Counted from the stretch's first letter, positions 39,931-49,502 are shown. The stretch is DNA of 52,166 nucleotides from Sphingobacteriia bacterium (GCA_947456855.1 CANGTR010000008.1:1-52166), one strand, 5' to 3'. Program-made: numbers and translations. Notes: a model not told the origin generated them from the letters alone.

Positions 39931-41535
39931 TCAAGCTTTGGGGGCCGCGGCCAATATCTCTGGCGTAACACCTGCAGCATATTTTTCAAAATTATTAATA
40001 AACTCTTTTGCCAATTTATGGGCAGTTGTATCGTAGGCATTTGGATCTTTCCAAGTATTGCGTGGATTCAACATTTCAACTGGTACATTTGGGCAGCTGG
40101 TAGGCATTAGCATTCCAAAAACCGGGTGCACAGTCATCTCAACGTTGTCTAAATCTCCATTTAAAGCAGCTGAAATCATTGCTCTTGTATAACTCAATTT
40201 CATTCTATTGCCAACACCATAAGATCCCCCACTCCATCCAGTATTAATCATCCAAACATTCACATCGTGCGCTTTCATTTTTTCACCTAACATGGCTGCA
40301 TACTTTCCAGGATGTAAAGGCAAGAATGGAGCTCCAAAACATGCACTAAAAGTAGATTTAGGCTCTGTAACTCCGGCTTCTGTTCCAGCCACTCTAGCAG
40401 TATATCCACTAATAAACTGATACATTGCTTGCCCTGGGCTCAATTTACTTATTGGAGGTAATACGCCATAAGCATCGCATGTTAAGAAGAATAAGTTTTT
40501 AGGAAGTCCGCCAATGCTTGGTTCTATTGCATTAGAAATAAAATGCAGTGGATAACTCACTCTTGTGTTTTCTGTAATTCCTTTAAAACTAAAATCAATT
40601 TCATTGGTTCCATCAATAAAGCCAATATTTTCTACTAAAGCGCCTGGTTTGATCGCTCTAAAAATTTCAGGCTCTTTTTCTTCGCTTAAATCGATGGTTT
40701 TAGCATAACAGCCTCCTTCAAAATTAAACACAGAATCATTGGTCCAGCCATGCTCATCATCACCAATTAATTTTCTTGCAGGGTCTGCACTCAATGTAGT
40801 TTTACCAGTTCCACTCAAACCAAAAAAAACAGCAACATCTCCCTCATTTCCCATATTGGCACTGCAATGCATGCTCAATACATTTTTCTCTTGTGGTAAA
40901 ATATAATTTAGTACAGAAAATATACCCTTCTTCATCTCACCCGTATAACCAGTACCTCCAATCAAAATGGTTTTATGTTTAAAAGATACAATTGCAAAAT
41001 TTTCCTGCCTTGTTCCATCAACAACAGGATCCGCTTTAAAACCTGGTGCCTGAATAATATGCCAGTCTGGTTGAAAATTGGCCAATTCATTTTCTTCAGG
41101 ACGCAAAAACATGTTATAAGCAAATAAATTGCTCCAAGGATTTTCGTTAATTACACGAATATTCAAACGGTATTGTTGATCGGCACAGGCATAAGCATCT
41201 CTAACCCAGATGTTTTCTTGTTCACCCAAATATTGTAAAACCTTTGATTTCAATTGCAAGAAATAATGCTCTTCGATTGCGATATTAAAATTATTCCAAT
41301 GAACAGTATCGATGGTAATTTCATCTTTAACAATGAATTTGTCTTGCGGACTTCTACCAGTAAATTTGCCCGTTTTAATACAAAGTGCACCAGTATTGTT
41401 TAATACACCCTGCCCCTTTAATACTGCTTGATCAATTAACGCTTCGGGAGATAGCTGATAGTGTATGCCGGTATTAACTGACAATCCAATTTGCAATAGT
41501 TTTTTAGCATCGAGCTGAATGGTTGGCGATATCAT
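39931..41535 (-). CDS. pckA: Phosphoenolpyruvate carboxykinase (ATP)
   Basis: A 534-residue ATP-dependent PEPCK. The P-loop GLSGTGKTT lies at 239-247 with Lys245; other blocks are FTGRSPQDKF (58-67), GTGYTGEMKKG (194-204), GDDEHGW and the metal site region NFEGGCYAK. It converts oxaloacetate to phosphoenolpyruvate in gluconeogenesis, which fits a cell that also lives on uronates and organic acids. It has its own terminator and is divergent from the GlcD-type oxidase across a 259-base gap, which is long for this window and likely regulated. Confidence 0.96.
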   Translation of the reverse strand: MISPTIQLDAKKLLQIGLSVNTGIHYQLSPEALIDQAVLKGQGVLNNTGALCIKTGKFTGRSPQDKFIVKDEITIDTVHWNNFNIAIEEHYFLQLKSKVLQYLGEQENIWVRDAYACADQQYRLNIRVINENPWSNLFAYNMFLRPEENELANFQPDWHIIQAPGFKADPVVDGTRQENFAIVSFKHKTILIGGTGYTGEMKKGIFSVLNYILPQEKNVLSMHCSANMGNEGDVAVFFGLSGTGKTTLSADPARKLIGDDEHGWTNDSVFNFEGGCYAKTIDLSEEKEPEIFRAIKPGALVENIGFIDGTNEIDFSFKGITENTRVSYPLHFISNAIEPSIGGLPKNLFFLTCDAYGVLPPISKLSPGQAMYQFISGYTARVAGTEAGVTEPKSTFSACFGAPFLPLHPGKYAAMLGEKMKAHDVNVWMINTGWSGGSYGVGNRMKLSYTRAMISAALNGDLDNVEMTVHPVFGMLMPTSCPNVPVEMLNPRNTWKDPNAYDTTAHKLAKEFINNFEKYAAGVTPEILAAAPKA

Positions 41536-41560
41536 AAGCGAACAATCGTTAGTTATTCTG

Positions 41561-41612
41561 CGAAAATAGGTTGTTTAGCTTTAGTCGTTGATGAAATGTG
41601 TATTGATTACAC
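41561..41612 (-). promoter_or_regulatory. Possible pckA promoter and dyad
   Basis: On the minus strand TATTTTCG (41568-41561) is one base away from TAnnTTTG and lies 25 bases before the pckA ATG. About 40 bases upstream is a small dyad GTGTA-TTGAT-TACAC (41598-41612), Crp-like in outline. Both are weak; I list them because the 259-base gap holds no gene. Confidence 0.3.
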
Positions 41613-41735
41613 GTTATTTTTATACAGTGATTGGATGAATTCCTTTGATAAATTCAAATTTTACAGTCGTTTAATATAGACTTTTAAAATAATATTCAAA
41701 ACTGTTGAATGATTCATAAAAAAATGAATATGCAA

Positions 41736-41778
41736 ACTTGATTTTATCATCAAGTCTACCCTTTAGCAAGTATTTTTG
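41736..41778 (+). promoter_or_regulatory. Dyad and TAnnTTTG element before the GlcD-type gene
   Basis: ACTTGAT and ATCAAGT form a perfect 7-base dyad with a 6-base spacer (41736-41755), followed 15 bases later by TATTTTTG (41771-41778), an exact TAnnTTTG match 16 bases before the ATG. The dyad contains TTGAT-N6-ATCAA, close to but not the Fnr site, which has a 4-base spacer. It is placed to act as an activator site just upstream of the -7 element. Confidence 0.45.
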
Positions 41779-41794
41779 TTGAAATTCAAAAGCA

Positions 41795-43210
41795 ATGGCA
41801 GAAAAAGGCCCAAATGGTTTGATTTCAGTTGAACAAAGAAAAATTTTGCAATCAATAGTAGGTGAGGCAAATGTTTTAGTAGATGAAGAGTCCCTTTTAC
41901 ATTATGGCCACGACGAAACAGAAAAATTACAATACTATCCATCCATTGTTGTAAAGCCAGCAACTACAAAAGAGGTTGCGGGTATAATGCAATTATGCAA
42001 CCAATATTTAATTCCTGTAACTCCAAGAGGAGCAGGAACTGGTTTAAGCGGAGGAGCATTGCCGCATTTGGGCGGTTTGGTTCTTTCAACAGAAAGGTTA
42101 AATAAAATCATTGAAATTGATGAACGAAATCTACAAGTAATTACAGAGCCTGGTGTTATTACAGAAGTATTGCAAAATGCAGTGAAAGAAAAAGGATTGT
42201 TTTATCCACCAGACCCAAGCAGCAAAGGAAGTTGTTTTATTGGCGGTAATATAGCCGAGAATAGTGGCGGACCTAGAGCAGTAAAATATGGAGTAGTGAA
42301 AGATTATGTACTCAATTTAGAATTGGTATTACCTACAGGAGAAATTATGTGGACTGGTGCCAATGTATTAAAAAATTCTACCGGATACAATCTTACTCAA
42401 TTACTTGTAGGCAGTGAAGGCACTTTGGGCATTGTTACCAAAATAGTATTAAAGCTTATCCCCCATCCAAAGATTGATCTATTAATGCTCGTCCCATTCT
42501 CCTCCTTGGAAAATGCAAGTGCTGCCGTGAGTGCTATTTTTAGGGCAGGATTTATTCCAAGTGCTTTGGAATTAATTGAAATTGATGCATTAAAGATTGT
42601 TAGTGAAATGGTAGGCAGTACCGCTGTTCCAGTGAACGATTCTATTGCTGCGCATTTAATTATTGAAGTAGACGGAAATAATCAGGATGTGTTGATGGGT
42701 GAAATAGAAGCCATCGCAGAGCTGCTCACCCAATTTGATGCAGGTGAAATATTTTTTGCAGATGATGCACAGCAGAAAGCAGAACTGTGGAAGCTGAGAA
42801 GAAGAGCAGCAGAAGCTGTAAAACTAAATGGATATACCATTGAAGAAGATACCGTTGTTCCAAGAGCAGAGCTCCCTGCATTGATTAAAGGTGTAAAAGC
42901 TTTAGGTATTCAACATGGTTTTAAAGCAGTATGCTATGGTCATGCTGGAGATGGAAATTTGCACATAAGAATCAATCACCCAACCATTAAAAATAGTCAT
43001 GGCAATGAAGAAATGACAGGAATTTTAAAAGCACTATTTGAGTTGGTAAAAAGTTTAGGTGGTACGATTAGTGGGGAGCATGGTATTGGACTAATTCAAA
43101 AGCCCTATATCCCTACAGTATTCAATGACGCAACTATTCAATTAATGAGGGGTATCAAAAAAACATTTGATCCTAATCACATTTTAAATGTGGGCAAAAT
43201 TTTTGACTAA
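41795..43210 (+). CDS. glcD: FAD-binding 2-hydroxyacid oxidase (GlcD / D-lactate dehydrogenase type)
   Basis: A 471-residue flavoprotein of the VAO/PCMH family. The FAD-binding segment is PRGAGTGLSGGALPHLGGLVLS (about 78-99), with NIAENSGGPRAVKYGVVKDYV and the KNSTGYNLTQLLVGSEGTLG block further on. The C-terminal FAD-oxidase domain ends in GEHGIGLIQKPYI. Members oxidise glycolate or D-lactate and pass electrons to quinone or a partner iron-sulfur subunit; GlcE and GlcF are not adjacent, so a D-lactate dehydrogenase function is equally possible. Its stop shares a base with the extended reading of the following gene. Confidence 0.88.
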   Translation: MAEKGPNGLISVEQRKILQSIVGEANVLVDEESLLHYGHDETEKLQYYPSIVVKPATTKEVAGIMQLCNQYLIPVTPRGAGTGLSGGALPHLGGLVLSTERLNKIIEIDERNLQVITEPGVITEVLQNAVKEKGLFYPPDPSSKGSCFIGGNIAENSGGPRAVKYGVVKDYVLNLELVLPTGEIMWTGANVLKNSTGYNLTQLLVGSEGTLGIVTKIVLKLIPHPKIDLLMLVPFSSLENASAAVSAIFRAGFIPSALELIEIDALKIVSEMVGSTAVPVNDSIAAHLIIEVDGNNQDVLMGEIEAIAELLTQFDAGEIFFADDAQQKAELWKLRRRAAEAVKLNGYTIEEDTVVPRAELPALIKGVKALGIQHGFKAVCYGHAGDGNLHIRINHPTIKNSHGNEEMTGILKALFELVKSLGGTISGEHGIGLIQKPYIPTVFNDATIQLMRGIKKTFDPNHILNVGKIFD

Positions 43211-43242
43211 TGTTGATCATTCATTTTGTAAAAAATAAATTC

Positions 43243-43824
43243 ATGAAAAAACGTTTCGCATTTATACTGATCTTCGTATCTAGCTTACAAGTCACATATG
43301 CACAAGATAATCATATGCCTGTTAAAGGTTTTAATAAAAACAGGGTATTTATTGGAACCAGCATCAATCTTGGCTTATCCAACAACTTTTTCAATATCGG
43401 CCTTAACCCCGAAATTGGTTACAGCCTAACAGATTGGTTAGATGCAGGTGTTGTTGTTAATCTAAATTATTTTACACAAAGTAGCAATGTTTCAAAAGAT
43501 AAAAATGTTAATTACGGTGGTGGTGGATTTATAAGGATTTGGCCGATTAATTTTTTGCACTTACAACTACAACCAGAATACAATTGGATTAGCTCTTCCA
43601 GAACTTTTAGCAATGGTGCACCATCAGCCAGTTTTAAAAATAATTCAGCCAGTGTATTGGCTGGAATTGGATATGGGTCAAGACAAATTGGAAATAGGTT
43701 TTCGCATTTTACCATTATGATTGATCTTTTGCAACAATTAAATTCTCCTTATCGAGATCAATTTGGCGATCCTCAACCTGTATTCAGGGCTGGATTTGGT
43801 GTTTATCTTAACTCAAAACGTTAA
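43243..43824 (+). CDS. Outer-membrane beta-barrel protein, hypothetical
   Basis: I start at the ATG giving MKKRFAFILIFVSSLQVTYAQ, a good signal peptide; a longer frame begins at the previous gene's stop. The 193-residue product is a small barrel: FIGTSINLGLSNNFFNIGLNPEIGYSLTDWLDAGVVVNLNYF and a final strand ending FRAGFGVYLNSKR show alternating hydrophobic residues. Function is unknown; small barrels of this sort are common in Bacteroidota. The 3' end overlaps the convergent LOG gene by 17 bases. Confidence 0.75.
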   Translation: MKKRFAFILIFVSSLQVTYAQDNHMPVKGFNKNRVFIGTSINLGLSNNFFNIGLNPEIGYSLTDWLDAGVVVNLNYFTQSSNVSKDKNVNYGGGGFIRIWPINFLHLQLQPEYNWISSSRTFSNGAPSASFKNNSASVLAGIGYGSRQIGNRFSHFTIMIDLLQQLNSPYRDQFGDPQPVFRAGFGVYLNSKR

Positions 43825-44347
43825 TGGCTTCTTGTGCTGTGGAACAAATAATTAAACGATCCTTCCAATCTTCGTATAAAAAGCCCTGCTCTTGCATCAT
43901 CATTATATGGCCTACTAAATGATCATAAAAATGTGCGCAGTTTAGTAAAATAATTTTCTTGCTATGAATTTTGAGTGTATTCCATGTTAGCATTTCAAAA
44001 AGTTCATCCAATGTTCCATTACCACCTGGCAACACAATGGCAGCATCACATAACTCATACATCGTTTTTTTTCTTACATGCATATCGCTTACAACCCTTA
44101 GTTCGGAAATCCCAAGGTGTTGCTGCTCCCATTCAACCAATAAATCGGGTATCACTCCAACAACATGTCCATTTCCTTGCATTACTGCATCCGCAACATC
44201 ACCCATTAGCCCAACTTTTCCGCCTCCATAAATTAGTGTAATTTTACGTTCTGCCATCAATGCCCCTAATTTTTTGGCTTCTGAAGAAAATATGGAATTG
44301 TTGCCCGATTTTGAACCACAAAAAACTGCTAAACTACTTACTTGCAT
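43808..44347 (-). CDS. LOG-family protein (cytokinin riboside 5'-monophosphate phosphoribohydrolase type)
   Basis: The ATG giving MQVSSLAVFCGSKSGNN is preferred over a TTG seven codons upstream; the product is 179 residues. Hallmarks are VFCGSKSG, TLIYGGGKVGLMG and the active-site motif PGGNGTLDELFEMLTW (PGGxGTxxE), with RKKTMYELCDA before it. LOG proteins hydrolyse nucleoside 5'-monophosphates, releasing the base and ribose phosphate. It is convergent with, and overlaps, the preceding barrel gene, and is divergent from the symporter gene. Confidence 0.92.
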   Translation of the reverse strand: MQVSSLAVFCGSKSGNNSIFSSEAKKLGALMAERKITLIYGGGKVGLMGDVADAVMQGNGHVVGVIPDLLVEWEQQHLGISELRVVSDMHVRKKTMYELCDAAIVLPGGNGTLDELFEMLTWNTLKIHSKKIILLNCAHFYDHLVGHIMMMQEQGFLYEDWKDRLIICSTAQEAINVLS

Positions 44348-44428
44348 AAATCTATTTATATATACCAAAATACCTGAAAAAATTTTACTACTTTACAAAT
44401 TAGTTTATTTAACGATTAAAAAATACAC

Positions 44429-45883
44429 ATGTCGCCATTATTTCTTTTTTCCTTTGTTGTAGCTTATTTTCTTATTTTATTAACTGTTGCATGGTATACA
44501 GGTAAAAACAGCGATAATCATTCTTTTTTTATTGGCAATAAAAACAGCAATTGGATGCTGGTTGCTTTTGGAATGGTAGGCACCTCGTTGAGTGGGGTAA
44601 CTTTTGTGAGTGTGCCAGGTGCTGTTGCCAAAGAATCATTTGCCTATTTTCAAATTACCATTGGCTATTTATTTGGTTACTTAATGATTGCTTATGTTTT
44701 GTTGCCCTTGTATTATCGATTGAACTTAACATCTATTTATAATTACTTAAGTACCAGACTAGGATATAATTCGTATAAAACCGGATCATCCTTTTTTATT
44801 TTATCAAGGGTTTTAGGCGCTACTGCAAGATTGTATCTGGTAGTAAATATTTTACAAGAAGCCATTTTAGATAGTTTTCATATTCCGTTTTGGGCAACCA
44901 CCTTAATTATTTTAGCAATGATTTTATTGTACACTTACGAAGGTGGTGTTAAAACAATTGTTTATACAGATACCCTTCAAACAAGTTGCATGTTATTGGG
45001 ATTGGTAATTTGTGTTATCTATATTTTAAACCAACTCAATATGGGATTTGGGGAAAGCTTACAAGCCATGAGCAATAAGGGGTATTCAACAATTTTTGTT
45101 ACTGACCCTAATAGCAAATTATTTTTCCTCAAACAAATTTTAGCTGGCGCATTTATTACAGTAACCATGACAGGGATGGATCAGGAAATGATGCAGAAAA
45201 ATATTTCTGTGAAAACATTAAAAGATTCTCAAAAGAATGTTATTTCAATGGCCATTGTTTTAATGACCGTTATATTAATTTTCTTATTCTTAGGAGGGCT
45301 ATTGTATATGTATGCAGATACTTTACAAGTTACAGCTGTTGGAGATAAAATTTTCCCAACCATTGCTCTACAACATATGCCTCCCTTTGTTTCGGTTATA
45401 TTTATTATCGCATTAATATCAGCGTTGTTTCCAAGTGCAGATGGAGCTATTACTGCGTTAACATCATCCTTCTGTATAGATATCTTAGGAATTCAAAGAA
45501 GAACAGATTTAAGCGAAGCACAACAGAAAAAAATAAGGCAAAGAGTACACTTAGGCTTTGCAGGAATCTTTCTTTTATTTGTAATGGTATTTAAATGGAT
45601 CAACGATCCAAGTATGATTGGATTGTTATTAAAAATTGCAGCATATACTTATGGGCCGCTATTGGGATTATTTACTTTCGGAATTCTTACCAAAAAAATG
45701 GTAAATGATCGATTGGTTCCTTATATATGTATTGCGGCTCCATTGATTTGTTTTTTCTTAGATAAATACCAAAAACTACTATTTGGCTCATTTGAACTTG
45801 GATTGGAATTATTAATCATTAATGGAACCATTACTTTTATTGGTTTAATGTTAATTACCAAAAAAAGTACTGCAAGAGCATAA
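44429..45883 (+). CDS. Sodium:solute symporter (SSS family)
   Basis: A 484-residue inner-membrane transporter with about thirteen hydrophobic helices. The N-terminus (FFIGNKNSNWMLVAFGMVGTSLSGVTFVSVPGAVA) matches the SSS family, with helix-1 discontinuity and the unwound Ser/Gly-rich segment; SRVLGATARLYLVV, GGVKTIVYTDTLQ and TGMDQEMMQKNISVK are further family blocks. It would use the sodium gradient to import a solute; sequence alone does not name it. The O-methyltransferase gene follows after 11 bases. Confidence 0.9.
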   Translation: MSPLFLFSFVVAYFLILLTVAWYTGKNSDNHSFFIGNKNSNWMLVAFGMVGTSLSGVTFVSVPGAVAKESFAYFQITIGYLFGYLMIAYVLLPLYYRLNLTSIYNYLSTRLGYNSYKTGSSFFILSRVLGATARLYLVVNILQEAILDSFHIPFWATTLIILAMILLYTYEGGVKTIVYTDTLQTSCMLLGLVICVIYILNQLNMGFGESLQAMSNKGYSTIFVTDPNSKLFFLKQILAGAFITVTMTGMDQEMMQKNISVKTLKDSQKNVISMAIVLMTVILIFLFLGGLLYMYADTLQVTAVGDKIFPTIALQHMPPFVSVIFIIALISALFPSADGAITALTSSFCIDILGIQRRTDLSEAQQKKIRQRVHLGFAGIFLLFVMVFKWINDPSMIGLLLKIAAYTYGPLLGLFTFGILTKKMVNDRLVPYICIAAPLICFFLDKYQKLLFGSFELGLELLIINGTITFIGLMLITKKSTARA

Positions 45884-45894
45884 ACAAGGAATTC

Positions 45895-46536
45895 ATGGAA
45901 ATGATTAACCAATTAGCACAGTCTTATGCTGATTTATATACCTCACCAGCATCTCCCGAATTAACAATCATTAACCAAGAAACCTTGGATTCCCATCCAA
46001 AAGCACATATGCTTTCTGGTAAAATACAGGGTCAGTTTTTGGCATTTATTAGTAATATGGTGCAACCAAAATATATTCTAGAAATTGGCAGTTTTACAGG
46101 ATATAGCGCGTTATGCCTTTTAAAAGGAATTCAAAAAAATGGTCAATTACATACCATAGAAATAAGAGAAGAGGATGCCAATACCGCTGCAGCAAATTTT
46201 ATGAAATTCGATGCAAATAAGCAAGTAACTTTGCATCGCGGAAATGCAATAGATATTATCAAGGAATTGCCATTTAAATGGGACTTGGTATTTATTGATG
46301 CAGATAAAACTGGATACATCAACTACTATGAAATGTTGGTACCAAATTTATCGGATAGGGGTATTATTTTAGCAGATAATGTATTGTTTCATGGTGAAGT
46401 TTTAGAGCAAAACATTAGTGGCAAGAATGCAAAAGCCATTCATGCATTTAATGAACATGTTAACAATGATCCAAGAACAGAACAAGTAATGCTCACCATA
46501 AGAGATGGCATCACTTTGATTAAAAAGAAAAAATAA
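45895..46536 (+). CDS. Class I O-methyltransferase (caffeoyl-CoA OMT-like)
   Basis: A 213-residue SAM-dependent O-methyltransferase of the metal-dependent CCoAOMT type. SAM motif I is EIGSFTGYSALCLL; the acidic metal-binding segments are FIDADKTGYINYYE and ILADNVLFHGEV. The N-terminal region HPKAHMLSGKIQGQFLAF is typical of bacterial members. The natural substrate, probably a catechol-like or other small molecule, is unknown. It follows the symporter by 11 bases and overlaps the next gene by one base, so it lies in a rightward operon with the glucosaminidase and probably hpt. Confidence 0.9.
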   Translation: MEMINQLAQSYADLYTSPASPELTIINQETLDSHPKAHMLSGKIQGQFLAFISNMVQPKYILEIGSFTGYSALCLLKGIQKNGQLHTIEIREEDANTAAANFMKFDANKQVTLHRGNAIDIIKELPFKWDLVFIDADKTGYINYYEMLVPNLSDRGIILADNVLFHGEVLEQNISGKNAKAIHAFNEHVNNDPRTEQVMLTIRDGITLIKKKK

Positions 46537-47087
46537 TGAAATATTTTTTAACCCTCTCGTTTGTACTAATTTCTTTTTCTGCAGTATTTGCACAAAGAGA
46601 AAAGGTTGAATTGTATATAGCGCAATTCAATGAGATTGCAATTAAAGAAATGATCAGAACTGGCGTTCCTGCTTCTATTACTTTAGCTCAAGGTATTTTA
46701 GAATCACAATCTGGAGAAAGCGATTTGGTTAAAAGATCAAACAATCATTTTGGTATAAAATGTAAACCCGAATGGACTGGTGCAAAAACCTACCACGATG
46801 ATGATGAAAAAGGAGAATGTTTTAGGGTTTATCCTACACCAGAAGACTCTTATAAAGATCATTCTGATTTCTTAAAAACCAGATCGCATTATCATTTTTT
46901 ATTTAAAATAGACCCGCTAGATTATGAAGCTTGGGCCAAGGGTTTACAAAAAGCCGGATATGCAACACTCTCCACTTATCCCCAAAGATTAATTAAATTA
47001 ATTAAAGATTTTAATTTAAACGATTATACGATAATGGCTTTGAAAAAATCGTTGGGTACCGAAAACAAATATGAAAGTAACCGCTAA
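46536..47087 (+). CDS. Secreted glucosaminidase-domain peptidoglycan hydrolase
   Basis: A 183-residue protein with a signal peptide ending near SAVFAQ and a GH73-type glucosaminidase domain: PASITLAQGILESQSGES carries the catalytic Glu region, then NNHFGIKCKPEW, FRVYPTPEDSYKDHSDFL and AWAKGLQKAGYAT. It cleaves glycan strands of peptidoglycan between GlcNAc and MurNAc in the periplasm. Bacteroidota homologues often add C-terminal LysM repeats; this one ends soon after the catalytic domain. Its start overlaps the methyltransferase stop by one base. Confidence 0.9.
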   Translation: MKYFLTLSFVLISFSAVFAQREKVELYIAQFNEIAIKEMIRTGVPASITLAQGILESQSGESDLVKRSNNHFGIKCKPEWTGAKTYHDDDEKGECFRVYPTPEDSYKDHSDFLKTRSHYHFLFKIDPLDYEAWAKGLQKAGYATLSTYPQRLIKLIKDFNLNDYTIMALKKSLGTENKYESNR

Positions 47088-47107
47088 TTTATTCAATAAT
47101 TCATACA

Positions 47108-47650
47108 ATGTCTGACGTAATTTTATTTGATAAAACATTTGAGTCTTATTTACCAGAATCGTTAATTCAAGAAAAAATAAAAGAATTAGCAACACTGATT
47201 AATAAAGACTACGCAGGAAAAAAACCACTGTTCATAGCCATTCTCAATGGCTCTTTTATGTTTGCAGCCGATCTTTTTAAATCAATTGATCTTGAGGCAG
47301 AAATTTGTTTTATTAAATTGGCTTCTTATAAAGGATCAAAGTCTACAGGCAATGTTGTTACTTCAATTGGGCTTGATGCAGATTTGCATGATCGCCATGT
47401 AATCATTTTAGAAGATATTATTGATACCGGTAAAACCTTGCATGAATTCTTGCCTCAATTAGCCAATCAAAATCCTTCATCACTCAAAGTTGCAGTATTA
47501 TTACACAAACCAGATGCAACTGTGTATCCTGTTAAAATAGATTATTGTTGTTTCTCAATTCCCAACCGCTTTGTATTAGGCTATGGATTAGACTATGATG
47601 GATATGGGAGAAATCTAAAAGAGATCTACCAATTAAAAGGATCAGAATAA
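47108..47650 (+). CDS. hpt: Hypoxanthine phosphoribosyltransferase
   Basis: A 180-residue type I phosphoribosyltransferase. The PRPP motif is VIILEDIIDTGKTL, preceded by FIAILNGSFMFAADL and SYKGSKSTG, the flexible-loop region; IPNRFVLGYGLDYD closes the active site. It salvages hypoxanthine or guanine to IMP or GMP. It starts 20 bases after the glucosaminidase gene and converges on dnaJ with a 12-base gap. Confidence 0.94.
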   Translation: MSDVILFDKTFESYLPESLIQEKIKELATLINKDYAGKKPLFIAILNGSFMFAADLFKSIDLEAEICFIKLASYKGSKSTGNVVTSIGLDADLHDRHVIILEDIIDTGKTLHEFLPQLANQNPSSLKVAVLLHKPDATVYPVKIDYCCFSIPNRFVLGYGLDYDGYGRNLKEIYQLKGSE

Positions 47651-47662
47651 TCAAGTTGAATT

Positions 47663-48832
47663 TTAACCGAATGCTTCTTTAACTCTGTCGAAAAAACTTT
47701 TCTCACCTTTTGCCGGATTGGGTTTAAAATTGCTGCTATTGGTCATTTTCTCCAATGCTTCTTTTTCTTCCGCACTTACCGATTGAGGTGTCCAAATATT
47801 TACATTAATTAATTGATCTCCACGATTATAACCCTGTACTTCTGGAAACCCTTTGCCTTTTAACCTGAATATTTTTCCGCTTTGAGTTCCTGCAGGAATT
47901 TTAATTTTCGCTCTTCCATCAATAGTGGGCACTTCTACACTTGTTCCGAAAACTGCATCCGGAAAAGTGATATGCAAATCATAGGCTACATTTAACCCAT
48001 CTCTGTGTAATTCATCATGCGCTTCTTCTTCTATCTGAATAATTAAATCTCCAGGGGCCCCACCTCTTGCGCCTGCATTTCCTTTTCCACCCATACTCAG
48101 TTGCATACCTTCTTGAACACCTGCAGGTATATCGATGCTAATTGTTTCTTCGCCATATACCCTGCCATCTCCCTTACATGCTCCGCATTTAGAAGTAATG
48201 GTAGATCCTTCTCCATTACAAGTAGGGCATGTTGTTACGGTTTGCATTTGACCTAAAAATGTACTGGTTACTTTTCTAACCTGTCCACTTCCACCACAGG
48301 TACCGCAATTTTGTACACTGTTTTTATCTTTAGCGCCGCTACCTGCACAAGTGGAACAAACTACATGCTTTTTTACTTTTACATTTTTGGTAACACCTTT
48401 TGCAATTTCTTCGTAAGTCAATTTTAATTTAATACGCAAATTGCTTCCTCTTTGTCCGCGAGCTCTTGACGCTCCCCCACCCCCACGACTTCTTCCACCA
48501 CCTCCGAAAAAACTTCCAAAAACATCATCGCCAAAAATATCTCCGAATTGGCTAAAGATATCATTCATGTCCATTCCGCCTGGGTGTGCACCACCACCAG
48601 TACCCGGGCCAAAAGCAGCATGACCATAACGATCATATTTTGCTTTTTTATCGGCATCACTCAATATTTCATAAGCTTCGGCAGCTTCTTTAAATTTTTC
48701 TTCCGCAGATGCATCACCAGGATTTCTATCAGGATGAAATTGCATAGCAACTTTTCGGTACGCTTTTTTAATTTCATCTGCAGAAGCAGATTTGCTCACA
48801 CCCAATATTTCGTAAAAATCTCTTTTAGCCAT
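47663..48832 (-). CDS. dnaJ: Chaperone DnaJ
   Basis: A 389-residue type I J-protein. The J domain has His33-Pro34-Asp35, followed by a Gly/Phe-rich linker ([18 protein letters not shown]) and the zinc domain with four CxxCxGxG repeats: [24 protein letters not shown] and CGACKGDG. The C-terminal substrate domain holds [18 protein letters not shown]. It stimulates DnaK ATPase and delivers substrates. It follows grpE by seven bases, so the pair is one operon; dnaK is not in the window. Confidence 0.97.
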   Translation of the reverse strand: MAKRDFYEILGVSKSASADEIKKAYRKVAMQFHPDRNPGDASAEEKFKEAAEAYEILSDADKKAKYDRYGHAAFGPGTGGGAHPGGMDMNDIFSQFGDIFGDDVFGSFFGGGGRSRGGGGASRARGQRGSNLRIKLKLTYEEIAKGVTKNVKVKKHVVCSTCAGSGAKDKNSVQNCGTCGGSGQVRKVTSTFLGQMQTVTTCPTCNGEGSTITSKCGACKGDGRVYGEETISIDIPAGVQEGMQLSMGGKGNAGARGGAPGDLIIQIEEEAHDELHRDGLNVAYDLHITFPDAVFGTSVEVPTIDGRAKIKIPAGTQSGKIFRLKGKGFPEVQGYNRGDQLINVNIWTPQSVSAEEKEALEKMTNSSNFKPNPAKGEKSFFDRVKEAFG

Positions 48833-48839
48833 AATGTGT

Positions 48840-49409
48840 TTATTTTCCTACTACTACTTTTGCAAATCTGATGATCTTGTCATTTAAGTAATAACCTTTC
48901 ATTACTTCATCAATCACTTTACCTTTCAAAGCTTCGGAAGGTGCAGGAATTTCAGTAATTGCTTCATGCTTTTCTACATCAAAATCAGCCTCAATACTTT
49001 CCATGGCTTTTACCCCTTTCTGTAGCATTGCAGATCTGAGTTTATTAAAAACCAAATGAATTCCTTCTTTCTGAACAGCAATGTCATCTGAATTCTGTAA
49101 TTGCTTCTCAGCGCGATCGCAGTCATCCAAAACATCTAAAAATGCTACAATCACATCTTTTCCGGCAGTTTGAATCAAGTCCAAACGTTCTTTTGCTGTT
49201 CTACGTCTAAAATTGTCGAATTCGGCCATTAAACGTAGGTATTTGTCTTTTTGCTCCTGCAATTCAGCTGCTAATTTTTCCAAGGCTGACTCTTCGACTA
49301 CTGCTTCATTCGGCATGGTAGTACCGGCTGCATTTTCGTCAGCATTCATTGCCATTCCTTCCATTTTTTCCGCTGATTCACTATTATTGGTGATTTCTTG
49401 CTCTTCCAT
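48840..49409 (-). CDS. grpE: Nucleotide exchange factor GrpE
   Basis: A 189-residue GrpE: an acidic disordered N-terminus, a long coiled coil ([32 protein letters not shown]), and the C-terminal beta domain with the signature region [42 protein letters not shown]. It releases ADP from DnaK. It is the first gene of the grpE-dnaJ operon. Its upstream gap contains a GGCAAA-TAT-TTTGCC dyad and the promoter of the divergent methyltransferase. No CIRCE element was found. Confidence 0.96.
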   Translation of the reverse strand: MEEQEITNNSESAEKMEGMAMNADENAAGTTMPNEAVVEESALEKLAAELQEQKDKYLRLMAEFDNFRRRTAKERLDLIQTAGKDVIVAFLDVLDDCDRAEKQLQNSDDIAVQKEGIHLVFNKLRSAMLQKGVKAMESIEADFDVEKHEAITEIPAPSEALKGKVIDEVMKGYYLNDKIIRFAKVVVGK

Positions 49410-49471
49410 AATACATTTATCTTGAATCTCCTATTAGGCAAATATTTTGCCACGCAAAGAAAAGGGAAAAA

Positions 49472-49498
49472 TTGACAGATTGCCACACCCTATATTTG
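49472..49498 (+). promoter_or_regulatory. Promoter directly before the RlmI-like gene
   Basis: TTG (49472) and TATATTTG (49491-49498) are 16 bases apart; TACC and the ATG follow at once. A full Bacteroidota-type promoter that would give an almost leaderless transcript. Confidence 0.6.
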
Positions 49499-49502
49499 TA
49501 CC

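Noticed and set aside
41738-41753. Fnr box before the GlcD-type gene
   Set aside because: The half-sites TTGAT and ATCAA are present, but the spacer is six bases rather than four, so I list it only as an unnamed dyad.
48470-48505. C-rich run on the plus strand that looked like a simple repeat
   Set aside because: It is the complement of the Gly-rich linker codons of dnaJ.
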